Assembly: GCF_000712075.1 (NCBI RefSeq)
Contig: NZ_JONW01000005.1
Coordinates: 1,388,238-1,452,237, forward strand
Length of the DNA stretch: 64,000 nucleotides
Source of the DNA: Caulobacter sp. UNC358MFTsu5.1
GTDB taxonomy: Bacteria > Pseudomonadota > Alphaproteobacteria > Caulobacterales > Caulobacteraceae
Direction: 5' to 3'
In this document: positions 30,960 to 39,588 of the stretch, piece after piece
Layout: every line of letters begins with the position of its first letter
Position numbering within the stretch: position 1 is the stretch's first letter
The notes under the pieces: model-generated
What the model saw: the letters and a program-made list of their open reading frames with translations, nothing else
What the model was told of the DNA's origin: nothing
Database searches by the model: none
Position numbers and translations under genes: made by a program

Positions 30960-31712
30960 TTATCGGCGGCTGCCGAAGATGCTGAGCAGGAATTGGAACA
31001 GGTTGATGAAGTTCAGATAGAGCCGCAGCGCGCCGTAGTTGGTGGCCACGGCCATCGACTGGCGGTCGCCGCCCAGCTGGTAGTAGGTCATCTTCAGGTT
31101 CTGGGTGTCGTAGGCGATCAGGCCCGCGAAGACGAACACGCCGACGATGCTGATGATGAAGCTCAGGCCCGGCAGCTGCAGGAACACCTGGGCCAGCGAG
31201 GCCAGGACCAGGCCGATCAGGCCGATCAGCAGGAAGCTGCCGAAGCCGGTCAGGTCCTTCTTGGTGGTGTAGCCGAACAGGCTGAGGCCGCCGAAGGCGA
31301 TGGCGGTGACCAGGAACGTCGTGAACACCGACTGGACCTGATAGACCAGCAGCCACAGGCCCAGGCCCGCGCCGATCGAGGCCACCAGCGCCCAGTAGAG
31401 CGCGCCGGACGAGCGGGCGGTCGGATTGCGCATGGCGAAGATCGACACCAGGATCATGGCCAGCGGCGCGAACCGCAGCACCATGCCCAGCACCGTGAAG
31501 CCGGCCAGGCGGCCGTCCGGGGTCAGGACGTACAGCAGGTTGGCCACCGGCGCGTAGGCGGTGGTCAGGAAGGCCAGGGCGGCGGACAGCAGAAGACCCA
31601 ACGCCACCTTGTTGTAGACGCCGAGCATGAAACTACGCAGGCCGGCGTCAACCGACATGTCGGCGCGATCCGCGGGGATCGAGCGCGCGTAGCCGCGGTT
31701 GAAGTCGCTCAT
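30960..31712 (-). CDS. Bax inhibitor-1/YccA family membrane protein
   Basis: 250 residues with seven membrane spans. YNKVALGLLLSAALAFLT, FTVLGMVLRFAPLAMILV and the C-terminal AYDTQNLKMTYYQLGGD are BI-1 (UPF0005) signatures; the acidic residues of the pH-sensing site (AYDTQ) are present. In bacteria these are putative calcium-leak or FtsH-associated proteins. The start at MSDFNRGYARS was chosen because the family begins there; upstream in-frame codons look non-coding. Confidence 0.92.
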   Translation of the reverse strand: MSDFNRGYARSIPADRADMSVDAGLRSFMLGVYNKVALGLLLSAALAFLTTAYAPVANLLYVLTPDGRLAGFTVLGMVLRFAPLAMILVSIFAMRNPTARSSGALYWALVASIGAGLGLWLLVYQVQSVFTTFLVTAIAFGGLSLFGYTTKKDLTGFGSFLLIGLIGLVLASLAQVFLQLPGLSFIISIVGVFVFAGLIAYDTQNLKMTYYQLGGDRQSMAVATNYGALRLYLNFINLFQFLLSIFGSRR

Positions 31713-31861
31713 CGGGGTAAAGCCCTTCGCAAAAAGCATCGCGCCCGTGCTTGGACGCTCCCCGAATATCGGGGCCGCGCCAGGATCATGCAAGATGTTG
31801 CGCTTTCTGCGGCGGGCGACAGCCTCTATTCAGGTCCCGCGCATCTATCGATGGGGATCAC

Positions 31862-32914
31862 ATGGATTACGTGGAACTCGGCCGGACCGGCATCCAGGTC
31901 TCGCGCTGCTGCCTGGGCACCATGACCTGGGGCTCGCAGAACAGCGAGGCGGAGGCCCATGAACAGATGGACTACGCCCTGGGCCAGGGCGTGACCTTCT
32001 GGGACACCGCCGAGATGTATTCCAGCCCGCCCAATCCCGAGACCCAGGGCAACACCGAGCGCTACATCGGCTCGTGGCTGAAGAAGACCGGCAAGCGCGG
32101 CGAGATCGTCCTGGCCTCCAAGGTGGCCGGCCGGGGCGCGGCGTTCGGCGGACTGTCGTGGATGCGCCCCGACGGCGGTCCCACCCGCCAGACCAAGGCC
32201 CAGATCGACTACGCGGTCGAGCAGTCGCTCAAGCGCCTGCAGACCGACTATCTGGACCTCTACCAGCTGCACTGGCCCGACCGGCCGGTGCGGGTGTTCG
32301 GCGGCCAGACCTTCAAGGACTACGAACAGGACTTCGAGGCGTTCGGCGACATCCTCGAAGCCCTGGACGCCCACGTGAAGAAGGGGACGATCCGGTCGAT
32401 CGGCGTCTCCAACGAGTTCCCCTGGGGCGTGATGCGCTTCCTGGCCGAGGCCGAAACCAAGGGCCTGCCGCGCATCGCCTCGATCCAGAACGCCTATCAC
32501 CTGGCCAACCGCACCTTCGAGTACGGCCTGGCCGAGATCGCCATGCGCGAACAGGTGGGCCTGCTGGCCTATTCGCCCCTGGCCCAGGGCCAGCTGACCG
32601 GCAAGTACCTGGACGGCAAGCTGCCCGAGGGCTCGCGCAAGGCGCTCTACAACCGCATGCAGCGCTACGAGGGCCCTGGCGCCGAGCCGGCGATCCGCGG
32701 CTATGTCGACCTGGCCGCCCATTTCGGCCTCGACCCGGCCCAGCTGGCGCTGAAGTTCTGCGACACCCGCGAGTTCGTGACCGCCACCATCATCGGCGCC
32801 ACCTCGATGGACCAGCTGAAGACCGACATCGCCGCCTTCGACCTGACCTGGACCGAGGAGATGGAGAAGGCCGTCAACGCGTTGCACGCCCTGCAGCCGA
32901 ACCCCTGTCCGTAG
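31862..32914 (+). CDS. Aldo/keto reductase (Tas-like)
   Basis: NAD(P)H-dependent TIM-barrel oxidoreductase of 350 residues. The catalytic tetrad positions are visible: FWDTAEMYSS (Asp, Tyr), ILASKVAG (Lys) and DLYQLHWPDR (His). IGVSNEFPWG and LLAYSPLAQGQLTGKYL are typical of the Tas/YghZ side of the family. The substrate is unknown. GGGGATCAC precedes the ATG. Confidence 0.93.
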   Translation: MDYVELGRTGIQVSRCCLGTMTWGSQNSEAEAHEQMDYALGQGVTFWDTAEMYSSPPNPETQGNTERYIGSWLKKTGKRGEIVLASKVAGRGAAFGGLSWMRPDGGPTRQTKAQIDYAVEQSLKRLQTDYLDLYQLHWPDRPVRVFGGQTFKDYEQDFEAFGDILEALDAHVKKGTIRSIGVSNEFPWGVMRFLAEAETKGLPRIASIQNAYHLANRTFEYGLAEIAMREQVGLLAYSPLAQGQLTGKYLDGKLPEGSRKALYNRMQRYEGPGAEPAIRGYVDLAAHFGLDPAQLALKFCDTREFVTATIIGATSMDQLKTDIAAFDLTWTEEMEKAVNALHALQPNPCP

Positions 32915-32920
32915 GGCGGC

Positions 32921-33751
32921 CTAAGGGGTGTCTTCCGTCTTCTTGCCGGTCAGCCAGTCCCACGGGAACATGATGACGACCGTCGTGGAGGCCGTCGCCA
33001 GACCGTCGGCGGTCTTGAAGGGCGCCTTGAGCAAGCCCATGGCGTCGCGCATCGCCTTCTCGGTGGCCGGCGTGTAGTCGTCTCCGCCGAACTGGCAGCC
33101 GTCCAGCAGGCCTTCGGTGGTGACGGTGCATTGGGCGAAGGTCGTGCCCTCGGATCGCTGGGCGGCCGCCACCAGACGTTTGTTCTGCTTCGCCGTCGGC
33201 TTCTGGAGCCACATGAAGAAGTGGCCCTGGCACATTCCCGTCCCATCGGGACAAGGAATGACCGGCGCCTTCGGCGTGTCGGCCGCCTCGACGGACGGCG
33301 CCACGACCGCCGGCTGGGTCCCGATGCGCGTCAGGACCATGGCCATGTCGCCTATTCCCGGCTGCTCCGGCGGGGCCAGGAAGACGACCGGGATGGTGAT
33401 CGTGCCGCCGCCCACCGGCTCACCGTTGACCGTCTTGGGCTTCATCTGGAAAATCCCGCCCAGCGACACCGCCGCCTCGCCGAAGCCGTAGCCCTTGGGG
33501 CTCTCGTTCTTGGCCTTGCAGTCGACCAGGGCGCCCTCGGCGGTGATCTCGCAGGCGATCGTCGCCCGCCCCGAGACGTTCTCCGCCTTGGCCTTGGCGG
33601 GATAGAAGCGCTCCATGTCGTCGCCGGTCGGCTTCACCGCCCAATCGGGACGCGTGATGATCTTGGCCGGCGCTGCATTGGCCGCGGCCGCGCCGAGACC
33701 CAAGGCCGACGCGAAAAACACCGCGCCCCACGACAGTCGTTTCATGTTCAT
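32921..33751 (-). CDS. Exported protein with two TonB C-terminal-like domains
   Basis: 276 residues with a cleavable signal (SALGLGAAAANAAP). Residues about 40-130 resemble a TonB_C fold (YPAKAKAENVSGRATIACEI, ALVDCKAKNESPKGYGFGEAA, FQMKPKTVNG). A second, weaker copy follows at about 190-265 (FAQCTVTTEGLLDGCQFG). Paired Cys in each half could form disulfides. There is no membrane anchor or Pro-rich spacer, so it is not a classical TonB. A paralogue with the same layout lies at 43126-43932. Convergent with the aldo/keto reductase. Confidence 0.75.
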   Translation of the reverse strand: MNMKRLSWGAVFFASALGLGAAAANAAPAKIITRPDWAVKPTGDDMERFYPAKAKAENVSGRATIACEITAEGALVDCKAKNESPKGYGFGEAAVSLGGIFQMKPKTVNGEPVGGGTITIPVVFLAPPEQPGIGDMAMVLTRIGTQPAVVAPSVEAADTPKAPVIPCPDGTGMCQGHFFMWLQKPTAKQNKRLVAAAQRSEGTTFAQCTVTTEGLLDGCQFGGDDYTPATEKAMRDAMGLLKAPFKTADGLATASTTVVIMFPWDWLTGKKTEDTP

Positions 33752-33861
33752 GCCCCCAAACCCCTGGGATCGGAGCTAGCAGCGCCGGGGCGGTCCCGCA
33801 ACCGTCGGACGCGGTCGCCGCCCGCCCTTGTCCACCGAGGGCCGTCCGCTAAGTTCGCCCC

Positions 33862-34398
33862 ATGATCCGCCTGTTCACCGCCATCGCCATCCCGCGTGAC
33901 CTCGCCGAAGACCTGGTCCCGCGCCAGTACGGCATCGACGGCGCCCACTGGCGGCCGGTCGAGGCCTTCCACATCACCCTGCGCTTCGTCGGCGACGTGC
34001 CCGAGCCCGACGCGGCCGACCTGACCGAGGAACTGGCCAAGATCCAGGTCCCGGCCTTCGACCTGCGGATGGCCGGGGCCGGCCATTTCGGCGAGGGCGA
34101 CGACATCCACGCCGTCTGGGCCGGGGTCGAGGACAGTCCGAAACTGGCCCGCCTGCAGCACGCCAACGAGGCCGCCGCCCGCCGCGTGGGCTTGAAGCCC
34201 GAGACCCGCGCCTACCGCCCGCACGTCACCCTGGCCTATCTGAAGCGCCCGCCGGTCCCCGAGGTCGCCGCCTGGATCCAGGGCCACAACCTGCTGCGCT
34301 CGCCGCCGTTCCGGGTGGACCGCTTCGGCCTCTATTCCAGCTGGCAGACCAAGCACGGTTCGGTCTATCGCCTGGAGGCCGAGTTCCCGCTGAGCTGA
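33862..34398 (+). CDS. thpR: RNA 2',3'-cyclic phosphodiesterase ThpR (LigT family)
   Basis: 178 residues. The two catalytic HxTx motifs are FHITLRFVGDV and RPHVTLAYLKR, spaced as in the 2H phosphoesterase family. The N-terminus MIRLFTAIAIPRDLAE is the normal family start. It acts on 2',3'-cyclic phosphates of RNA in vitro in known members; the physiological substrate is unsettled. Confidence 0.93.
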   Translation: MIRLFTAIAIPRDLAEDLVPRQYGIDGAHWRPVEAFHITLRFVGDVPEPDAADLTEELAKIQVPAFDLRMAGAGHFGEGDDIHAVWAGVEDSPKLARLQHANEAAARRVGLKPETRAYRPHVTLAYLKRPPVPEVAAWIQGHNLLRSPPFRVDRFGLYSSWQTKHGSVYRLEAEFPLS

Positions 34399-34506
34399 AG
34401 CCTGGGCCCAGGCGGAGCTTAAACGTCCAAGAACAGCGTTCGGCCTTGCGGTTTGATCAGGCGGCGCGCCAGATCAAGGCGACGCTCGCCGCAACCGGAG
34501 ATACGC

Positions 34507-34971
34507 ATGTCGCTCTACCTGTTCGCCCTGCTGATCGGGGTGGTGGCCGGCCTTCGGGCCCTGACCGCTCCCGCCGCCGTCGCCTGGGGCGCGCATCTGG
34601 GCCTGATACCGCTTCAAGGCACGCCTTTGGCGTGGTTGGGGGGCTCCATCGCCACCTGGGTGTTCACCGCCCTGGCCGTGCTGGAGCTGGTCGGCGACCA
34701 GCTGCCCAAGACCCCCAGCCGCAAGGTCCCGGTGCAGTTCGGCACGCGCATCGCCAGCGGAGCCTTCTGCGGCGCCGCCATCGGGATGCTGGGCGGGGCC
34801 TGGATCGGCGGCGCGATCGCCGGAGCCGTCGGGGCGGTGATCGGCACCCTGGGCGGGGCCGACGTCCGCGCCCGCCTGGCCAAGGCCTTCGGCAAGGACC
34901 TGCCCGCCGCCCTGATCGAGGACGTGGTCGCCGTCGGCGGCGCGGCCCTGATCGTCCTGGCCACCAAGTAG
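34507..34971 (+). CDS. DUF4126 family membrane protein
   Basis: 154 residues with several hydrophobic segments and glycine-rich stretches (FCGAAIGMLGGAWIGGAIAG). The start MSLYLFALLIGVVAGLRALTAPAAVAWG and LVGDQLPKTPSRKVPVQFGTRIASGAF fit DUF4126. No function is known. It precedes the oxidoreductase gene by 9 bases, so the two are probably co-transcribed. Confidence 0.8.
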   Translation: MSLYLFALLIGVVAGLRALTAPAAVAWGAHLGLIPLQGTPLAWLGGSIATWVFTALAVLELVGDQLPKTPSRKVPVQFGTRIASGAFCGAAIGMLGGAWIGGAIAGAVGAVIGTLGGADVRARLAKAFGKDLPAALIEDVVAVGGAALIVLATK

Positions 34972-34980
34972 GATCACGTC

Positions 34981-36375
34981 ATGGCCTCCGACACCGCCCA
35001 GGCGTTCGACGCCATCATCATCGGCGCCGGCCAGGCCGGACCGTCCCTGGCCGGGCGGCTGACCGACGCCGGCTGGACCGTCGCCCTGGTCGAGCGCAAG
35101 GACGTCGGCGGCACCTGCGTCAACACCGGCTGCATGCCGACCAAGACGCTGGTGGCCAGCGCCTACGCCGCCCACCTGGCCCGGCGATCGGCCGAGTACG
35201 GGGTGACGCTGGGCGGCGGCGAGGTCGGCGTCGACATGAAGCGGGTCCACGACCGCGCCCGGACCGTCACCCTCAACGCTCGGGGCAATCTGGAAAAGTG
35301 GCTGGGCGGCATGAAGGGCTGCACGGTCTTCCGGGGCCACGCCCGCTTCGAAGGCCCCGACACCGTCCGCGTGGGCGACGAGCTGCTGACCGCGCCGAAG
35401 ATCTTCCTCAATGTCGGCGGCCGGGCCAACGCTCCGCCCATGCCTGGCCTGGACGACATCAGCTACCTGACCAATGTCGGGATGATGGAGGTCGAGGCCC
35501 TGCCGAAACACCTGGTGATCGTCGGCGGCAGCTATATCGGCCTGGAGTTCGCCCAGATGTACCGGCGCTTCGGCGCCGATGTGACGGTGGTCGAGATGGG
35601 CCCGCGCCTGATCGGCCGCGAGGACCCGGAGATTTCCGACGCCGTGCGCGAGATCCTCGAGGCCGAGGGCGTGAACATGCGCCTGAAGTCGGAGTGCATC
35701 AGCTTCGCGCCCTGTCCCGAGGGCGTCTGCGTCCATGTCACTTGCGAGGAGGGCGCGCCGCAGGTCATCGGCTCGCACGTTCTGCTGGCCATCGGCCGCA
35801 AGCCCAACACCGACGACCTCGGCCTGGAGAAGGCCGGGGTCGAGCTGGACAAGCGCGGCTACGTGGTGGTCGACGACCAGCTGAAGACGACCAATCCCGG
35901 CGTCTGGGCCATGGGCGACTGCAACGGCAAGGGCGCCTTCACCCACACCGCCTACAACGACTTCGAGATCATCGCCGCCAACCTGCTGGACAAGGATCCG
36001 AGGAAGGTGACCGACCGCATCACCTGCTACGGCCTGTTCATCGACCCGCCCCTGGGTCGGGTGGGCCTGACCGAGGCCGAGGCCCGCGCCACGGGCCGGC
36101 CGCTGCTGGTGGGCCAACGCCCGATGACCCGGGTCGGCCGGGCGGTCGAGAAGGGCGAGACGCTAGGGTTCATGAAGGTGGTGGTCGACGCCGAGACCAA
36201 GCAGGTCCTCGGCGCGGCGATCCTGGGCCTGAACGGCGACGAGGCGATCCACGGCATGGTCGACCTGATGTACGCCAAGGCCCCCTACACGGTGATCCAG
36301 CGCGCGGTGCACATCCACCCGACCGTGTCGGAGCTGATCCCGACGATGCTGGGGGAATTGAAGCCGCTGGAATGA
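34981..36375 (+). CDS. FAD-dependent pyridine nucleotide-disulfide oxidoreductase (mercuric reductase-like)
   Basis: 464 residues. FAD loop IIIGAGQAGPSLAGRL, redox-active pair GGTCVNTGCMPTKTL, NAD(P) loop IVGGSYIGLEFAQMY, and C-terminal dimer domain ending AVHIHPTVSELIPT with the conserved His. It lacks the N-terminal heavy-metal domain and the C-terminal vicinal Cys of true MerA, so it is a class I oxidoreductase of unknown substrate. It lies directly after the DUF4126 gene. Confidence 0.9.
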   Translation: MASDTAQAFDAIIIGAGQAGPSLAGRLTDAGWTVALVERKDVGGTCVNTGCMPTKTLVASAYAAHLARRSAEYGVTLGGGEVGVDMKRVHDRARTVTLNARGNLEKWLGGMKGCTVFRGHARFEGPDTVRVGDELLTAPKIFLNVGGRANAPPMPGLDDISYLTNVGMMEVEALPKHLVIVGGSYIGLEFAQMYRRFGADVTVVEMGPRLIGREDPEISDAVREILEAEGVNMRLKSECISFAPCPEGVCVHVTCEEGAPQVIGSHVLLAIGRKPNTDDLGLEKAGVELDKRGYVVVDDQLKTTNPGVWAMGDCNGKGAFTHTAYNDFEIIAANLLDKDPRKVTDRITCYGLFIDPPLGRVGLTEAEARATGRPLLVGQRPMTRVGRAVEKGETLGFMKVVVDAETKQVLGAAILGLNGDEAIHGMVDLMYAKAPYTVIQRAVHIHPTVSELIPTMLGELKPLE

Positions 36376-36385
36376 CCCTTCGACC

Positions 36386-36466
36386 GGGGACATGCACGTG
36401 TGCGTGTCCCCAGCCGCTTCACGGGCGCCGAGCCAGACTTGGGGACACGCGCAAGCGCATGTCCCC
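36386..36466. repeat. REP-like palindromes, GGGGAC...GTCCCC family, copy 4
   Basis: Two self-complementary units, GGGGACATGCACG...GTGTCCCC (36386-36411) and GGGGACACGCGC...CATGTCCCC (36441-36466), are separated by 29 bases. The outer arms match the family at 1710, 10235 and 10353, but each unit here is itself a full palindrome. Confidence 0.8.
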
Positions 36467-36470
36467 GGCC

Positions 36471-36851
36471 CTACGCCACCGCGTGATCCTTCAGCACGCC
36501 CAGCGGGACCACCGCCAGCATCTCCTCGTGCGTCGCCTCCAGCACCACTTGCGGGGCGACGCCGGCGTCCAGGGCCTCCTTCCAGCGGCCGGCGCACAGG
36601 CACCAGCGGTCGCCGGGGACCAGGCCCCGGAAGGCGTATTCCGGGCGCGGGGTCGACAGGTCGTTGCCGGTGGCCGCCGAGAAGGCCAGGAACTCCTCGG
36701 TCATCACCGCGCACACCGTGTGCAGGCCCAGGTCGTGCGGCCCGGTCTCGCAGCAGCCGTTGCGGTAGAAGCCCGTCACCGGGTTCAGCGAGCAGGGCTG
36801 GAGCTCCTGGCCCAGCACGTTCTTGGCGTTGTCGTCGTAGCGCGTGGTCAT
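36471..36851 (-). CDS. DUF2237 family protein
   Basis: 126 residues. NVLGQELQPCSLNPVTGFYRNGCCETGPHDLG and GLHTVCAVMTEEFLAFS, then PGDRWCLCAGRWKEAL, match the widely distributed DUF2237. The conserved Cys and His residues suggest metal or thiol chemistry, but no function is known. It is convergent with the oxidoreductase, with a REP between. Confidence 0.88.
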   Translation of the reverse strand: MTTRYDDNAKNVLGQELQPCSLNPVTGFYRNGCCETGPHDLGLHTVCAVMTEEFLAFSAATGNDLSTPRPEYAFRGLVPGDRWCLCAGRWKEALDAGVAPQVVLEATHEEMLAVVPLGVLKDHAVA

Positions 36852-36970
36852 GGCGCGAGCTTAACCCCGTTCTGGGGAATCTGGACACCGTTCCGCTGTT
36901 AAGACGTGTGACGACTTCCGGCGGCGGCGTTCAGATGCTTAAGAGGGAGGAACGAGACTAAGGGAGCCTC

Positions 36971-37849
36971 ATGTCCGATCTCGCCCGGCCGCGCCGCAGC
37001 GCCCTCTACATGCCCGCCTCCAACGCCAAGGCGGTGGAGAAGGCGCGCACGCTGGACGCCGACGTGATCATCCTGGACCTGGAGGACGCCGTCGCCCCGG
37101 ACATGAAGGACGCCGCCCGCGAGGCCGCCGTCGCCGCGGTCAAGGCCGGCGGCTTCGGCCCGCGCGAGATCGTCGTCCGCACCAACGGCCTGGACACCCC
37201 GTGGGGCGAGGCCGACCTGAAGGCCGTCGCCGAGGCCGGGCCGGACGCGGTGCTGGTCCCCAAGGTCAACGACGCGGCCGACGTCTACGCCTACCAGGCC
37301 GCCCTGCACGCAGCCCCGGCCCACACCCGGCTCTGGACCATGATCGAGACCTGCAAGGCCGCCTTCCACCTGTGGGAGATCGCCGCGGCGTCCAAGACCA
37401 CCCGCCTGACCGGCTGGGTGATGGGGGTCAACGACCTGGCCAAGGAGATGCGGGCCCGCCAGACGCCGGGCCGCGAGGCCTTCCTGCCGATCCTGTCGCT
37501 GTCGGTGGCCGCCGCCCGGGCCCACGGCCTGGCCGTCCTGGACGGGGTGCACAACGACATCGAGGACCTTCCCGCCCTGGAGGCGGTCTGCGGCCAGGCG
37601 GTGGATTTCGGTTTCGACGGCAAGACCCTGATTCACCCCAAGCACCTGGAGATCTGCAACCGGGTCTTCTCGCCCACCGCCGACGAGATCGCCTGGAGCC
37701 GGGCGGTGATCGCCGCCTTCGCCGCGCCCGAGAACGCCGGCAAGGGCGCCCTGCGCGTCGAGGGCCGGATGGCCGAGCGCCTGCACCTGGTCCAGGCCGA
37801 ACGGCTGGTGGCGGTGGCCGCCGCCATCGCCGAACGCTCGGCCGCCTAG
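36971..37849 (+). CDS. HpcH/HpaI (CitE-like) enzyme, probable (3S)-malyl-CoA thioesterase
   Basis: 292 residues, TIM barrel. RSALYMPASNAKAVEKA, ILDLEDAVAPDMK (catalytic acidic pair), VRTNGLDTPWGEADL, and the late FDGKTLIHPKHLEICN are typical. GVNDLAKEMRARQTPGREAFL with DGVHNDIEDLPAL resembles Rhodobacter Mcl2, the (3S)-malyl-CoA thioesterase of the ethylmalonyl-CoA pathway, more than citrate lyase beta. A mesaconyl-CoA hydratase gene 3 kb away supports this. A plain malyl-CoA lyase role is the alternative. Confidence 0.82.
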   Translation: MSDLARPRRSALYMPASNAKAVEKARTLDADVIILDLEDAVAPDMKDAAREAAVAAVKAGGFGPREIVVRTNGLDTPWGEADLKAVAEAGPDAVLVPKVNDAADVYAYQAALHAAPAHTRLWTMIETCKAAFHLWEIAAASKTTRLTGWVMGVNDLAKEMRARQTPGREAFLPILSLSVAAARAHGLAVLDGVHNDIEDLPALEAVCGQAVDFGFDGKTLIHPKHLEICNRVFSPTADEIAWSRAVIAAFAAPENAGKGALRVEGRMAERLHLVQAERLVAVAAAIAERSAA

Positions 37850-37861
37850 ACCGGAAGCCTG

Positions 37862-38899
37862 ATGCGCGCGCTCCTGATCTCCCTGCTGGCCTTCTCCGCC
37901 GCTCCTGTCCTGGCTCAGGAGGCGCCCGCCCCGGCCGCGCCGGTCCAGGCCGCGGCTGTCCAAGCCGATCCGAACGCCACGCCGCTCGTGCCCGCCCCGC
38001 CGGCCGCCGACGCGCCGGTCTCGGCCGACCAGGCCGTCGATCCCCTGGCCGACCTGATCGCCCAGAGCGGTCCCCAGACCACCGACGAGGAGGACGCCGC
38101 GCCCCAGGCGCCGGCCCCGCCGCACAAGCCGACCATCCTGCCGATCCCCGGGCGCGATCCCGACGAGATCGATCCCAACCACGCCATTCCGCAGGGCGGC
38201 TACGTGCCGATGGCCGAGGCCTACGACCTGCGGGTCAAGGGCTCGATCCTGGCCGCCCAGGGCCTGCAGGGTCCGCTGGACGGCGGCTGGTCGATCGAGG
38301 GGCCGGACGGCGCGGCCCTCTACCGGCTGCAGCTGGTCGACAAGGTCGGCGGCTATGACGGGCTGGAAGGCGCCTGGCGCGACGTGCGCCGGCCCGGGAC
38401 GGTGGGCTCCACCGGCCTGATCGACTTCGTCGACCGCTCGTACGGCGGCTTCCTGGCCCGGTTCTCGCCGCGCCCCGGCCAGCTGGCCACCCTGGACCTG
38501 ACGCCGCGCGGCGACGGGTCGTGGAGCGGCAAGCTCAACGAGAACGGGGCCGAGACCCTGGTCACCGCCCGTCGCGTGGCCCAGGCCACCCTGCCGCCCG
38601 GCTACGTCCCCACCGGCCGGGGCCCGGTGATCTGGGGCTCCCCGCGTCCCGCCGCGCCCCGCGTCGCGGCCGAAGCGCCGGCCAAGGCCGCCGCCTGTCC
38701 GACCAAGGGCAAGAAGGGCAAGGCCCTGAAGGCGGCCAAGGCCAAGTGCGCGGCCGCCGCCAAGAAGGCCGGCAAGGGCAAGGCGACCACCGCCAAAGGC
38801 AAGAAGGGCGCGAAGGGCAAGGCCGTCGCCTCGAAGGGCAAGGGCTCGGCCAAGGGCAAGGCGACCTCGAAGAGCTCGACCAAGAAGAAGAAGCGCTAG
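37862..38899 (+). CDS. Exported protein with a lysine-rich, histone H1-like tail
   Basis: 345 residues. A signal peptide (MRALLISLLAFSAAPVLAQ) is followed by an Ala/Pro/Asp-rich linker. A folded domain at about residues 120-255 follows (LRVKGSILAAQGLQGPLDGGW, DRSYGGFLARFSPRPGQLATLDL, LVTARRV). The last 80 residues are Lys/Ala/Gly/Ser-rich repeats (KGKKGKALKAAKAKC, SKGKGSAKGKATSKS). The middle resembles nothing I can name. It starts 12 bases after the preceding gene, so probably the same transcript. Its stop shares a CTAG with the convergent TetR gene. Confidence 0.78.
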   Translation: MRALLISLLAFSAAPVLAQEAPAPAAPVQAAAVQADPNATPLVPAPPAADAPVSADQAVDPLADLIAQSGPQTTDEEDAAPQAPAPPHKPTILPIPGRDPDEIDPNHAIPQGGYVPMAEAYDLRVKGSILAAQGLQGPLDGGWSIEGPDGAALYRLQLVDKVGGYDGLEGAWRDVRRPGTVGSTGLIDFVDRSYGGFLARFSPRPGQLATLDLTPRGDGSWSGKLNENGAETLVTARRVAQATLPPGYVPTGRGPVIWGSPRPAAPRVAAEAPAKAAACPTKGKKGKALKAAKAKCAAAAKKAGKGKATTAKGKKGAKGKAVASKGKGSAKGKATSKSSTKKKKR

Positions 38900-39477
38900 G
38901 CCGGGCGCAGGCCGCGCAAGGCCATCGCGACCATCGCCCGCAGATCCTCGCGGTCGGCGTTGCCGCGCGCGGCGATCTTCAGGCCCGACCGCACGGTCAG
39001 CAGGAAGGCCGCGGCCTGGTCGGGATCGATATCGGCCGCCACCTCGCCCGCCGCGACGCCCGCCCGGAGGCGCCGCGCCAGGGCCGCGCGCAGGGCCTGG
39101 CCGCTGGCGTCGTTGATGGCGTTGATGTCCGGATCGGCGCGGCCGAACTCGGCCACCGAGCCGACGCCCAGGCAGCCCTTCTGCGGATCGGCCCCCGGAC
39201 GGGCGAAGGCCAGCAGCGACGCCTCGATCGCTTCCAGGCACGGCAGGTCGGCGTCCAGCGGCGCGACGATTTCGGCCAGGCTCTCGGCGTTGTGGCGCTT
39301 CAGCGCCTCCAGGAACAGGCGGCGCTTGTCGCCGAACGCGCCGTACAGGCTCTGGCGGGCGATACCCATCTGCTCCAGCAGGGTCGCGGTCGACGAGCCC
39401 TCGTAGCCGTGGCTGGAGAACACCTTGATCGCCGAGGCCAGCGCCTCGTCGCGATCGAATTCCATCGGTCTGGCCAT
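38896..39477 (-). CDS. TetR/AcrR family transcriptional regulator
   Basis: 193 residues. The N-terminal HTH (about 10-55) is FDRDEALASAIKVFSSHGYEGSST, then LLEQMGIARQSLYGAFGDKRRLF. The C-terminal domain has the KGCLGVGSVAEFG motif of the NemR/YxaF-type subgroup (TetR_C_16-like). An upstream frame start exists, but AGGAAGG lies three bases before the ATG ending at 39477. It is divergent from an SDR gene, with three operator-like palindromes between them. Confidence 0.9.
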   Translation of the reverse strand: MARPMEFDRDEALASAIKVFSSHGYEGSSTATLLEQMGIARQSLYGAFGDKRRLFLEALKRHNAESLAEIVAPLDADLPCLEAIEASLLAFARPGADPQKGCLGVGSVAEFGRADPDINAINDASGQALRAALARRLRAGVAAGEVAADIDPDQAAAFLLTVRSGLKIAARGNADREDLRAMVAMALRGLRPA

Positions 39478-39494
39478 GCGCCTTCCTAGCATAT

Positions 39495-39574
39495 TTGACC
39501 GATCTGTCCAGAATATTCTTGACTGAACGATCCATAATGCCCTAAGGCCGCGCCGTTACGGACCGATCAGTCAA
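39495..39574. promoter_or_regulatory. Three TetR-type operator palindromes
   Basis: TTGACCGATCTGTCCA (39495-39510), TTGACTGAACGATCCA (39519-39534) and CGGACCGATCAGTCAA (39559-39574, inverse orientation) share the pattern TTGACYGAWCNRTCCA, a 16-base imperfect palindrome. They fill the gap between the divergent TetR and SDR genes and are the likely binding sites of the TetR product, probably controlling both promoters. Confidence 0.68.
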
Positions 39575-39588
39575 GAAAGAGACATCCG

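Noticed and set aside
34981..36375. True mercuric reductase
   Set aside because: The redox Cys pair is present, but the N-terminal metal-binding domain, the C-terminal Cys pair and any mer neighbours are missing.
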